Shown: positions 1 through 9,189 of the stretch, piece by piece
How the letters are laid out: each line of letters opens with the position of its first letter
Position numbering within the stretch: position 1 is the stretch's first letter
Assembly (NCBI GenBank): GCA_030849075.1
Contig: JASAOO010003502.1
Coordinates: 1-64,000 of the forward strand
Direction of reading: 5' to 3'
Source: Zelonia costaricensis
Taxonomy: Eukaryota; Euglenozoa; Kinetoplastea; Trypanosomatida; Trypanosomatidae
DNA length: 64,000 nt
Position numbers and translations under genes: made by a program
Notes under the pieces: generated by a model
The model's database searches: none
What the model was told of the DNA's origin: nothing
The model's input: only the letters and a program-made list of their open reading frames with translations

Positions 1-410
1 CGGCGGGGGGACGGGTGGGGGTGGGGTGGAGAAGATGGAGCAGGCGGCAAAGGACAGAGGCGTACTGGCGAAGGGTGGGGTGGGGGAGGCCCCAGTGGGA
101 GGGGAACGGAGAAGAGGAGGTGTTGGGGGGTTGGGTTGAAGGGCTGCGGGTGCGGGGGTTCGAAGTGAGGCGAAGGGCAGGAGACGCGGGAACACCGGCG
201 AGAACAACTGCGGGAAAGGAGGTGTTGAGAGAGGAGGGGGGGGGGGGCAGCACCGCGGGAGGAGGGGGCGAGATGACCGCGGGGCGCTAATAAAGCGCAG
301 GACGGGGCTGAGAGGGAGGGAGGCTGGGCACCCTGGTCAATGGGAGTGGGTACCCTCGCACACGGACTAGCGCACCGTCACTTACGTGAACACACGCTAC
401 AAACAAACAA

Positions 411-430
411 ACACACACACACACACACAC
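411..430. repeat. (AC)10 microsatellite
   Basis: Perfect dinucleotide run in non-coding DNA. In the minus-strand transcript it would appear as a (GU)n tract. Confidence 0.9.
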
Positions 431-1299
431 GCAACGGACTCGCTGGAGTGTAGCTGGCAAAGGCAAGCTACGAAAAAGTTCGCCTGGCTTATTCTCCGTT
501 TCCAGAAACCTTCGCGGAGAGGCGAGGTGCAAAAGGCCAACGAGAGAGAGGGGAGACGTCAGCGTGAGGGAGGGGGGGGAGGCCGCGAACAGGCTCGGTG
601 GAAAACAGGAGGGGCCAAGAGATGGGAGAGGCGTTTGGGGGGGGGGGGGGTTGGTGCAGATGAAAGTGCGTGGCTGTGCGTGTGTGTGGGTGGGTGTGTG
701 CACGGAAGTTATGGATGCGTGTGGGTGTGTTTGTGTGTGTATATACGTGAATCCGCATTGGCGCCACGAGCACCCAACGCCACGTGGAACGGAGAGGTAC
801 ACAGAGAAAACAAAAGCGAAGAGATAGGGAGAGGGAGAGCGGGAGGGCCGTTGAGCGGTGCAAAGGAGTTGAAGAGCGCACGGTGCCACGCCCACGGTGC
901 CGAAGGACACACGGTGTGCGGCGCACAGCAGGGCAAGTTGAGCAGCATCCGCCTTCTAAGGCCGTGGCGGCGTGAAGGTGGGAGGTCCGACGGGGTAGCT
1001 ACTCGTAAGGGTGGGGGGGGGGGGGATAAGTGCTGGAGAGAGGAGAGAGGAGAGGGGGAGCGGGGGGCCGGCCAAGGTGACCGCGCAGCTGACTCGAACT
1101 GCGCTGATGACTCTACTCCACCCACAGACTGCAGCGCAGCTGTGTCCGTCAGCGCGTCACCCGAATTTCTCACGCGATGCACACCGCTCACCCGCGCTTT
1201 TCTTTTTCTGTCGTTGCTGCCTGATGCGATATGTGATACTAGGAGAACTTGTCAGGACGCGATCCATCAGGACTTCGCGACCACGCCAAATCGTCCGTG

Positions 1300-1320
1300 C
1301 ACACACACACACACACACAC
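1300..1320. repeat. (CA)n microsatellite next to the stop codon of the leftmost gene
   Basis: A 21-base perfect CA run that starts about 20 bases beyond the stop codon at 1340-1342, so it lies at the very beginning of the predicted 3' UTR, where the RNA would read (UG)n. Confidence 0.9.
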
Positions 1321-1339
1321 CAACACCAAAATGCACCCA

Positions 1340-2521
1340 CTAAAAGTAGCGGTGCGGGCGGAAGCCGGCGGTGTCCACGTCCTGCTGCCACAGCGAACGG
1401 GACTTGCGCTTCCACCCAAAGCCCTTCTGATCCAGCCGCTCTTGCATGAGCTGCATGTGCGGGCCACGCACGCCGCTGCTCCGCGTGGCGGCGCTCCAGT
1501 TGTGGCCGAGCGGCTTCAACATCTGCAGCGGCATCCACCGTTGCGATGAAGGCCGCGTGGGGGCCGCGCTGCCACCGCTGCCGCGACTCGCGACGGTGCC
1601 CGCGGCAGCCGAGTACGGGTGCACCGGGAAGCTCACGTGGGCCGCCGTGTGCGCATTATCGAGAGCTCCGCCCGCACCACGACTCTCCGTGCGGCGGTCC
1701 ACGGGGCGTGTGAAGATCGACAGCGAGGACGGTGGCGGGTGCGCCGCGGCGCCGTGCAGATGCGCCGTACGCGCCGCTTCCTCCTCCCCCCCTTCCGCCT
1801 GCTTTCCCCCGCGTGCGAGCCCCGCTGCGGCTCCATCGTGGCGACGCTCGTGACAAGCGCGATGCACGGCGTCGTACGCACTCCGCGCACTCAGCGGCAG
1901 CGGGTGTTCGAGCGGCACCCCCACCTTGGCGCACCGCTGCACGTCCCGCAGACGTTGCAGACAGTCCTCTGTGCGGATGCGCACCGCCTCCGTGCGGACC
2001 CGCAGGCCGATGTTCACAGGGAAAAGTCGCATCGCGAGCACGTTGTTGGTGTCGTGGGTGGAGTACGGGAGGGAGGAGTTGTGGTGCCGCTCGGGGTGGT
2101 GGTGCTCGGTGTAGTAGGTGCCCATGTTGAAGCCGTCGCTGCTGTCCGCCGTCGATGCCGCCGCATCCGGCGTGTTCACGTCCGCCCCGACGTGCCGCTG
2201 GATCGCCATGTTGATGTTGTTGTACGCATGCAGGTCGCGTGGCAGCTGCATCTCGAGCCCAAGGTCGTGTCGCTCATGGTCTAGCGAGGGCGGCGGCAGG
2301 TTCTCGCTCTGCACCTTGTGCAGCGGAAAGGGCGGCTGCACCAAGTGTTGCACCCGCGCCCCGCCGTAGAGCATTTCCGCGGCTGCTGCACGGCGCACGG
2401 CGTAGGGCAGAAGCGGCTTCACGGCTTGCGAGGGCGTGGTCGCCGCCGCAGCCGACGGCTTCATCGGTTTCTTCGCCTTCGCCGCCGCCGCGGCCACCGT
2501 GGGTAGGCTGCGCTTCAGCAT
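1340..2521 (-). CDS. Conserved hypothetical protein, 393 aa, presequence-like N-terminus
   Basis: I do not recognise the family. The frame stays open to 2737, but those extra 72 codons are Cys/Phe/His repeat translation. The ATG at 2521 lies 9 bases after the first AG that follows a 12-base T tract on the minus strand, so it is the chosen start. Residues 1-25 are basic, hydroxylated and alanine-rich without acidic residues, which resembles a mitochondrial targeting peptide. Two better-ordered blocks are visible: one around residues 180-255, rich in Arg and Leu (GLRVRTEAVRIRTEDCL region), and a C-terminal block with several aromatic residues ending in FRPHRYF. The middle (about 256-330) is low complexity. 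A mitochondrial role, for example in the mitoribosome, fits this make-up, but that is inference from composition only. Confidence 0.8.
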   Translation of the reverse strand: MLKRSLPTVAAAAAKAKKPMKPSAAAATTPSQAVKPLLPYAVRRAAAAEMLYGGARVQHLVQPPFPLHKVQSENLPPPSLDHERHDLGLEMQLPRDLHAYNNINMAIQRHVGADVNTPDAAASTADSSDGFNMGTYYTEHHHPERHHNSSLPYSTHDTNNVLAMRLFPVNIGLRVRTEAVRIRTEDCLQRLRDVQRCAKVGVPLEHPLPLSARSAYDAVHRACHERRHDGAAAGLARGGKQAEGGEEEAARTAHLHGAAAHPPPSSLSIFTRPVDRRTESRGAGGALDNAHTAAHVSFPVHPYSAAAGTVASRGSGGSAAPTRPSSQRWMPLQMLKPLGHNWSAATRSSGVRGPHMQLMQERLDQKGFGWKRKSRSLWQQDVDTAGFRPHRYF

Positions 2522-3633
2522 GGTTGCCCGCTGTGCGCAGCAACAACAACACAAGCAGCGAAAAAAAAAAAACAAAGAGGAGGAAGCACGATCAGGACGG
2601 GGTGTGTGCGTGTGTGTGTGGTCGTGGTGTGCGCCCTGCTCCGTCTCTCTCTCGTTCTCTCTCACTCGCACGGGGATGTGGGAGGGCGATGCGAGGCCGG
2701 GCGAGGAGAGGGGGACCGGGCGTTCGAGCTTGCCCATCGGAGTGGGTCATCAGTCGACAAGGCGGAAAAGAGAAACGCGCGATACGAGGACAGAGGGATT
2801 CAACAGAAGAAAACGGGGGAAAACGGACGGACGGAGGCGGGAGCAAGAGACGGGGGGGGGGAGGGGAGCCTGTGACGAGCTTAGCTCGAGGTCGGCCGCC
2901 GTTTCAAGTTCGCCGCGCCCCCCTGCCTCGCATATCGCTGGCAGTGCTGCACACTGCGAGTGTGAGGCGCCGCGTGTTCCTCGCTCACGAGAACACCTTG
3001 TGCTTTCATTTCTCCGTGTGTCCGTCCTCGTTGGCCGCGGCAAGCGTGCAGGCTGAGCTCTGACAGTGGCAGAAGGAAGAGAACCGCGTTGCACATACTC
3101 GATGCACGCCTCCCCCACCCCCTCCCTCCTCTTCCCTCCCCACACGGGCCACCACACACCGCCGTGCACGGTTCCATTTGAGTTCTGTGTGCTCTTGGCA
3201 TCTTAGAGAGAGAGACGTCACCGGCGACGTCGACACGCGTGTGCCGAGAGCAACGACTTGAGAAAAGAAGAGAAGGCAAGGCACGGAAGAACCTCCTCCT
3301 CCTCCTCCCCCCCATCGACGAGACCTACACACCAACGACTGCGACAACAAGATGGGACCTTCAAAGCTATCACGCCTACACACACAGATTCCACATCGGT
3401 CAACAGCGCGACCGCCCAACCAGAAAAAAAAAAACAAAGGCGCATGTCTCGACAAGCAAAGAAGGGGGAGACCGAGTTCAGGGTGCCAGACGCACATGTA
3501 ACTCGGCAACCGTGCTTCTCTCAGCTGAGTTGCTCACGCCCACTCCATCGACATCGGCACCCTGCCCCACCAAACTTCTCCCCCACCTCACCCCCTCACG
3601 CACTCAACAACAGCAACGGCATCCTCCTCGCAC
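2522..3633. other. Intergenic region between the kinesin-like gene and the 393-aa gene
   Basis: About 1.1 kb with no supportable gene. It should hold the 3' UTR of the kinesin-like gene on the right and the splice acceptor of the next gene on the left. The sequence is a patchwork of A-rich, GA-rich and C/T-rich tracts. Confidence 0.7.
2531..2532 (-). promoter_or_regulatory. Predicted trans-splice acceptor for the 393-aa gene
   Basis: Reading the minus strand, a T12 run (plus 2561-2572 is A12) is followed after 28 bases by the first AG, in the context GCACAG. The ATG follows 9 bases later. There is no other AG between tract and ATG. Confidence 0.65.
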
Positions 3634-6600
3634 TTAGACCTTCCACAGACGACCGAGGAAGACGAAGGTGGCGAGCGTGTCGCGCGGTGCTATCCACAAC
3701 GCGTGAGCCGCCGCCGCTTCCTCCACGTCTGTCGCCGCCTGAATTGCCTGCAACTCCTCCAGCACCTCTCCCACTGGACTCTGCCACGACTTCATGCTGT
3801 GCAGCTCGGACTGCGGCTGGTGCGGCGCGGCGCCCATCGCGTCGGCCGCATCCTTCGGCGAGGCTGTCGTCCGCGCAGACGCCACGCCGTGGTCGTGTGT
3901 TGCCAGGACGGCCGCGGAGGAAGCTGCAGCACTAGCGGATATGTGCGAGGCGGACAGACCATTCGCAGAGCGGCGCCGCTCCACGCTCCCGGCAGCGGAC
4001 GGCTGCCCAGACGCGGCGGTGAACTCCTCCAGGCGACCTTGCGACGCACGCGACTGGTGCAGAGAGGCGGATGTGACGCTGTCGCCGCGCCGCTGGGCGG
4101 AGGTCCGCGCTGAGAAGGGAGCGAGGTGGGTCGACGTGTTTGTCGCTGTGGTGGCCTTGCTGGCGCCGAACCGCCCCGTTCCCTTCTTGGATCGAGACAC
4201 GGCCTTGTCCTTGCCGTAGGGTGGCGCGTCCGTTGCGCCAAAGGCGGCGGGTGCGAGCGAGGACGGCGTTTGTGGGGAGTACTCGAGCAGCTGCTGCTGC
4301 TGAAGTCGTAGCTGTTGCTGGCGCTGCGCGAGGAAGCGCCGCACCGTGTTGCTCCACATCGCATGCGCCTGTTGCTCCGCCGCGGCCGCCGCGTGGTCGG
4401 TGCCGGCGGCACACGCCTGCGAGGCTGGGCAGCACAGCACGGCGCGCATCGGGGCCTCACTAAGCGCGACGCAGCCGACCACAATGCAGCGCGCCGACTT
4501 CGTGAGCGCCTCACGCAGCAGCGTCGTGAGCGTGTGCGCGCGAAAGGGAACACGGTCACTGCTGGAGGTCGATGAGGGCCTGGCCAGCGGGTGACCGTAG
4601 AGCGCGGTCGTGACGCTGCGCAGGGCAGAGAGACTCTTGCGCGTCGCGCTGTCCTCGCGCTGCCGTTCCGTCTCTGGCTCGTCTGTCGCGAGCGCCTCGC
4701 GCGGCCGCGGCGCACTGGCGAGGTCCACAAAAACGAGCCGGCTCGTTACTGTCTTCACGGTGCGCAGGCCCAAATACGCGGCCTGCTCCCGCTCCTCCGC
4801 CGCCTCCAGCCCTGCTGCGGTCGCGGCGGTGGCATCGTTCGTTGTCAGCACCACGCGATCGTCCTCCAGTGCGTGCTCGCTCTCCGTCGTGGCTGCAGCC
4901 GCCGCCTCTGCTGCTGCTGCTGCTGCTGCTGCCTCAGCCTCAGCCTGCGCGGCTGCACGCGCCTGGGCGGCCGCCTCCTGTGCTGCCGCCTCCTTCTCCG
5001 CACACGTCAGAGCCTCGTCGGCGCGCTTCTTCAATGTCGGCCGCGCGCGGGCGGAGGTGGTTGGCAGCAACTTGCTTGGCGGCGCACCGGCCCAGAACGA
5101 GGAGCCGCGCCGCGAAGAGCTCAGGCGGGCACTCACCGGCGTGCGCGGCTGCGACGCTGGCGTTCGCGCCGGCGCGCTGGTCGTTGGCGTCGAGCTCGAG
5201 GGCGACCCCACGGTGTCGCCGAGCTGCGACTGCCTCTTCTTGTGTGTGGCCGCCACCTTCACCGTCTTGGTCGCTGCAGCAGCAGGGTCGGCCAAGCGCC
5301 ACACCTGCTGCTTCAGCGTCAGCGTAAAGACAACGTGCGAGCCGCGCACCTCGCGGTTGGCCAGCCCACTGCGCACGATCGCCAGGCCATCGTCCAGCGT
5401 GCGAAACGCGAGGGACACCGCACCCACCACCTTCACCGTGCCGTCCTTCCGCGTCTTGAGCGTGCAGGCAGGTGAGACGGACACGTACTCGGGGCGCTCC
5501 GGCGACGGTGACGGCTTCGCGCCAGAGGCGGCCGCGGCGGTGGCGCCGGCGTGGGAGCGCGGCGACGTCGTCAGGCCCGCGCGCGGCCGCGCCGCTGCTG
5601 TCGCCGAGGCCGATGCGCCTCGCACCGTCGTGGCTGCGGCACCCGACGCGGCGCGGCTACCGACCGGCGCGCCGTGCACCGTCGACGTCGCTGCTGCTGC
5701 AGCCGCCCCACCTTCCTGCAGCACCGTCCGCTTCGGTGCCAGCAGGTCGCGCACCTCCACGCCGTAAACCTCCACCATGGTGCACTGGAGCTCGTACATG
5801 GGCGCCTCCGCTAGCGCCTGCAAGGCCGCCGCGCGTCCCGTGGCGGCACCGGCTTTACGTGTGCGCGCCTGGCCGGCATGGAAGGCGGCGTCGTGGCGGG
5901 AGGCGTAGAGGCTGCGCAGGAGCAGCTCCTCCCCGGCGGCCTTGTCGTGCAGCTCCGTCAGCAGCGCCCGCAGTGCGCGGGGCACGAGACCGGCGGCGTC
6001 TGGCAGGACCTCATCCTCCAGCTCTTCGGCCCCCGGTGCCCGCGAGGCGCCTCCTGCCGCGTGCTGCCGCCCACCGGCCCCGCAGTTGCCGAAGACCGTG
6101 TGCGTCTTGCCGCTACTCGCGGGCCCGTAGGCAAGCACAGTGCCCGACTCACCAACGCGCACCATGCGCTCCACCAGCGGACGCACCGTGTCCTCGAACA
6201 GGGCTCGCTGCTGCGCCGCCGCGGCGAGACGGGTGGTGGTCGAGGCGCAGTGATACGTCGGTGCGCCACCGCCTGCGCCACTGGAGGCCGCCGCGTGCGT
6301 GACCGCCGTGGCGACGCACTGCGGTACGGGTGGACCCACCACAGCAACGCCGCGCAACGCGGCAGCTTCCCGCACCTCCGCGCCGCTCGCGAGGTCACCG
6401 CCGCACCCACTCGCGGCGGCCGCGGCTGGGCTCCACACGACCAGGCGGGAGCGGGCAGCGTCGCACTGCAGCAGCACATCGCCGCGGTTGTCCTTGTCGT
6501 CTCCAGCGGTGTCCTCATGCTCCTCCTTGTTCAGCGCAGAGTCGAAGGAGCGCGGGGAGCTGAGCGCCGAACTCGCGTCGGACGTGGCCCCATCGGCGTC

Positions 6601-9174
6601 GCCCTCCGCCGCCTTCACCGAGGCCTGCAGGCGCCGCAGCTTCTCCACCACCGCCGCGTCGGCCTCCACGGCGCGTGCGTCGCGGTGGGGATGGTGCGGG
6701 TGGCGCGCGGTCTCGTCGCCGCCGCTGTTCGCCCGTGCGGAGGCCGAGGTGTGGGCGGTCAGTCGTGCGGGCCGCACGCGCACCAGCACGCAAAGGCGGT
6801 TCGAGCCGCTGCTGTTGCGGCCGGTGTGCACGGCCATGATGCTACTGGAGCTCTGCAGCGACGCTTTGTTCGCGACGCGCAGCTGCCGCATGAGCAGCGC
6901 GTTCTCGCGGCGCAGCAGGCGGTTGTGGTGGAGGAAACCCATCTGCGTTACCACATTGCGCAGCTCGGCCGCTGTCAGCTCCGCGAAGTGGGCAATGACT
7001 GGGGGCGGCGGTGGCGGCGGTGCCGCCTCGGCACTTGCGCTCCCGGGAGCCGAAGGGTTCCGCAGCTGCACGTCCTCGGCATCACCGCTGAGAGACGGGA
7101 AGGATGCCGCCGTCGGCGCTGCTTCACCATCATGAGTTCCCTCGCCCTGCACAGCAGCAGCCGGTGCTTCCGCGTCAGCCTCGCCCTTCTCCTTCTCTGC
7201 CTCCTCTTCTGCCGGCTGCGGCTGCGGCGGCGCCGCGACAGCCTCGGGCTCGGGCGCGCTCGTCTCCGTCTGCGCCGGCGCTCCGCTTGCAGCCGCATCG
7301 GAGGCGTCGGCGTAGACAGCGGTGTGCATGCTGGTCTCTGTGTGGAGCGCCCCCAGTGGCACCGGTTTCTCGTGCGCGGCGCTGTCTGCACTCAACACTG
7401 GCGGCTGCGTCCATGTCTCTGTGACGGCGCCGAGCTGCTGCAGGGAGTTCGAGTGCGCCTCCTGCACGACGCGCAGGTTCATCTGCGAGTCGCGCAGCGC
7501 CCCGCGCAGGGCGGCGATGCGGGAGGCGTCCGTGTGCGACTGCGCCAGCAGCCGCTGCACTTCTTCGTTGAGTTGCTGCACCATGTCAGCAAGCCGCAGC
7601 TCGCGCTCCGTCAGCACCGGCGGGGGCTGCGGAACATCCGCTTCCGCCCCCGCCTCCCCCTCCGCTGCGGGCAGGTCCAGCTCCGCCGCAACCGCTTCGG
7701 TTGCATCGCATGGCTCGGGCAGCAGACCGGACGACAGTGCAGGTTCGGGCGCGGTGTCTGCGGTGATCATCGCCCTCGAAGACTTGCGCTGCTCAGAGTG
7801 TGCGGCCTTCGCGGCGGCCTCGGCCTCCTCCATGACCTGCACCTCCGTCGACAGCCGCACCGACTTCTTTTTCTTCTGGCTAGACGTCTTCTTCTTCTTG
7901 CTCTTGCTCGCCTTCTTCGTGCCGGCGCGCTCCTGCGACGCGGCTGGGGTGGGGCCGAGCGGCGCGTCATTCGGGGTCGGTGTGACAACGTATGGCTTTG
8001 CCGTCGCACGGCGGCCAGCGACGAGGACCTGCTCCAGCGCCACCCCACTCGACCGTGCCGCGGCAGGCGCGGCCCCGACCTTCGATTGTTGCTGCTGCAG
8101 CTTGGCCTGCTGCAGCTGCGCTTCGCGGCGCCGCGAGCGGTTCATGAACTGCTCGTAGTGACTGCGCGCCGTCAGCGAAGCCGATCCCGCCGCGGCCAGC
8201 GCTCCGCGGGCTGTTGGGGACGCTGCTGCGGCTGCGGCTGCGGCTGCGGCTGCGGCTGCGGTTGCCGGGTGGCCCGTGCGGGAGGCGCCGATGTAGCTGC
8301 TGCGTCGGTCGTGCGTGGCCATGGTGTGAAACGAGATGTCGTCCGAGTAGCCCTCCGTGGTCGTGTCCGCGAAGAACTCGATGGAGCGGACCGACTGCGG
8401 CGCAAAGGGGGCGAGCAGCGCGTGCGACGTGCCTGTCGTTCCCATGGGGAAGCTGACGGTGCCCGAGTCCGAGTCGGACTCGAACACTGCCGATGACAGC
8501 GTGGACGATGAAGAGCTGTCGTCGTCGCTGTTGTCCACGAACGAGATGCTGCCACTGCTGCTCGAGTTGCCATCGGCTTGGAAGGCGCGGTGGCCCAGCG
8601 GATGGGCCCGCTGCGTTGCGGTCGGCATGGCGTGCGGCTGACGCGGCTGCGGTTGCGGCTCCGTGCGGGCCGGCTGCGGAGGTGCAACCGGGTCGTCGTG
8701 GGCAGAGGGGTCGGCGCGGGCTGCGCCAGCAGCTTGCCGTGTCACTTCCAGTGTGCCACCACCTGCGATGTTCAGCTTTGCGAGGGGCACTGCCGTGGCG
8801 CGCAGAACTTCTCCGCTGGGGCTGACGAGATGGAAGCTACCCTGCGACAGCGCTGCTGCGGTGGGTGCCGTACCGGCCCCTTGCGTGGGTCCGGCCATGG
8901 AGGCTGCCAAGTACTCGTACGAGAAGGGCGCCGCTGCTCCACCGCTTTGCGGCGTAATAGAGCGGGCAACCTTCTTGGGCACCCCCGCCACGGCGCGCCG
9001 AGGGGCCCCGGCGGCAACCCGCGCCGCCTGCTGATCCTGCGCGGCACCCGCCACCATCTGCACAAGATCGGCGACGGTGAGCAGCTCCAGACCCGCAGCG
9101 TCCAGCAGAAAGTTGTAACGGTCACGCGCCGCCTCGTCCACGACGACGAGGTTGACCTTCCGTGCGTAGGCCAT
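3634..9174 (-). CDS. Divergent kinesin-like protein with degraded switch motifs, 1846 aa
   Basis: A kinesin motor-like domain lies at about residues 793-1580, identified by the beta-1 strand LCVLVRVRP (about 792-800), FEDTVRPLVERM before the nucleotide loop, the P-loop GPASSGKT (1017-1024), VEVYGVEVRDLL, and a KSLSAL...VPFRAHTLTTLLREAL block near the end. A typical kinesin motor is about 350 residues; here low-complexity insertions roughly double it. The P-loop keeps the GxxxxGKT consensus, but switch I (family NxxSSRSH) reads NREVRGSH (H1280) and switch II (family DLAGSE) reads DLASAP (D1484), so both gamma-phosphate sensors are damaged. A coiled coil lies near 528-565. The N-terminal 40 residues and the last 60 look ordered; the rest is Ala/Ser/Thr-rich, with a poly-Ala run near residue 310. 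The frame extends to 9294 only through a GTG; the first ATG is at 9174. Confidence 0.9.
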   Translation of the reverse strand: MAYARKVNLVVVDEAARDRYNFLLDAAGLELLTVADLVQMVAGAAQDQQAARVAAGAPRRAVAGVPKKVARSITPQSGGAAAPFSYEYLAASMAGPTQGAGTAPTAAALSQGSFHLVSPSGEVLRATAVPLAKLNIAGGGTLEVTRQAAGAARADPSAHDDPVAPPQPARTEPQPQPRQPHAMPTATQRAHPLGHRAFQADGNSSSSGSISFVDNSDDDSSSSSTLSSAVFESDSDSGTVSFPMGTTGTSHALLAPFAPQSVRSIEFFADTTTEGYSDDISFHTMATHDRRSSYIGASRTGHPATAAAAAAAAAAAAASPTARGALAAAGSASLTARSHYEQFMNRSRRREAQLQQAKLQQQQSKVGAAPAAARSSGVALEQVLVAGRRATAKPYVVTPTPNDAPLGPTPAASQERAGTKKASKSKKKKTSSQKKKKSVRLSTEVQVMEEAEAAAKAAHSEQRKSSRAMITADTAPEPALSSGLLPEPCDATEAVAAELDLPAAEGEAGAEADVPQPPPVLTERELRLADMVQQLNEEVQRLLAQSHTDASRIAALRGALRDSQMNLRVVQEAHSNSLQQLGAVTETWTQPPVLSADSAAHEKPVPLGALHTETSMHTAVYADASDAAASGAPAQTETSAPEPEAVAAPPQPQPAEEEAEKEKGEADAEAPAAAVQGEGTHDGEAAPTAASFPSLSGDAEDVQLRNPSAPGSASAEAAPPPPPPPVIAHFAELTAAELRNVVTQMGFLHHNRLLRRENALLMRQLRVANKASLQSSSSIMAVHTGRNSSGSNRLCVLVRVRPARLTAHTSASARANSGGDETARHPHHPHRDARAVEADAAVVEKLRRLQASVKAAEGDADGATSDASSALSSPRSFDSALNKEEHEDTAGDDKDNRGDVLLQCDAARSRLVVWSPAAAAASGCGGDLASGAEVREAAALRGVAVVGPPVPQCVATAVTHAAASSGAGGGAPTYHCASTTTRLAAAAQQRALFEDTVRPLVERMVRVGESGTVLAYGPASSGKTHTVFGNCGAGGRQHAAGGASRAPGAEELEDEVLPDAAGLVPRALRALLTELHDKAAGEELLLRSLYASRHDAAFHAGQARTRKAGAATGRAAALQALAEAPMYELQCTMVEVYGVEVRDLLAPKRTVLQEGGAAAAAATSTVHGAPVGSRAASGAAATTVRGASASATAAARPRAGLTTSPRSHAGATAAAASGAKPSPSPERPEYVSVSPACTLKTRKDGTVKVVGAVSLAFRTLDDGLAIVRSGLANREVRGSHVVFTLTLKQQVWRLADPAAAATKTVKVAATHKKRQSQLGDTVGSPSSSTPTTSAPARTPASQPRTPVSARLSSSRRGSSFWAGAPPSKLLPTTSARARPTLKKRADEALTCAEKEAAAQEAAAQARAAAQAEAEAAAAAAAAEAAAAATTESEHALEDDRVVLTTNDATAATAAGLEAAEEREQAAYLGLRTVKTVTSRLVFVDLASAPRPREALATDEPETERQREDSATRKSLSALRSVTTALYGHPLARPSSTSSSDRVPFRAHTLTTLLREALTKSARCIVVGCVALSEAPMRAVLCCPASQACAAGTDHAAAAAEQQAHAMWSNTVRRFLAQRQQQLRLQQQQLLEYSPQTPSSLAPAAFGATDAPPYGKDKAVSRSKKGTGRFGASKATTATNTSTHLAPFSARTSAQRRGDSVTSASLHQSRASQGRLEEFTAASGQPSAAGSVERRRSANGLSASHISASAAASSAAVLATHDHGVASARTTASPKDAADAMGAAPHQPQSELHSMKSWQSPVGEVLEELQAIQAATDVEEAAAAHALWIAPRDTLATFVFLGRLWKV
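4908..4931. repeat. (CTG)8 trinucleotide run coding for poly-alanine
   Basis: Perfect 24-base run inside the kinesin-like gene. On the coding strand it is read as GCA codons, giving an alanine tract within an insertion of the motor-like domain, between switch I and switch II. Confidence 0.85.
8222..8262. repeat. Imperfect GGCTGC hexanucleotide array coding for poly-alanine
   Basis: About six tandem six-base units inside the kinesin-like gene, translated as a run of about 14 alanines near residue 310. It is probably length-polymorphic by slippage. Confidence 0.8.
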
Positions 9175-9187
9175 TTTGAAAAGAGAG

Positions 9188-9189
9188 CT
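9188..9189 (-). promoter_or_regulatory. Predicted trans-splice acceptor for the kinesin-like gene
   Basis: On the minus strand a CCACCTTTTCCTCCACAG context ends in this AG. It is the only AG between the C/T-rich stretch near 9245-9275 and the ATG, and it predicts a 13-base 5' UTR. Confidence 0.65.

Larger units (their letters stand above)
1..1339. other. Intergenic / 3' UTR DNA downstream of the leftmost gene
   Basis: No credible gene is seen on either strand. The stretch is strongly purine-rich on the plus strand (pyrimidine-rich in the minus-strand RNA), with G homopolymers at 236-247 (12), 637-650 (14) and 1013-1025 (13) and (AC)n microsatellites at about 411-430 and 1300-1320. Open frames here translate into His/Thr/Cys/Val-repeat peptides that simply read the dinucleotide repeats. 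It is expected to hold the 3' UTR and polyadenylation region of the gene ending at 1340. Confidence 0.75.

Noticed and set aside
150..175. GGTTCGAA-like motif suggesting a tRNA T-loop
   Set aside because: No matching acceptor stem, anticodon arm or D-loop could be traced around it on either strand.
8222..8262. Short regular repeat considered as a CRISPR-like array
   Set aside because: It is a simple hexanucleotide coding for poly-alanine, with no spacers, in a eukaryotic gene.
5878..8496. 872-codon plus-strand open frame opposite the kinesin-like gene
   Set aside because: Shadow of the real minus-strand gene; long antisense frames are expected from the high GC content, and the translation is Arg/Leu/His-rich without motifs.
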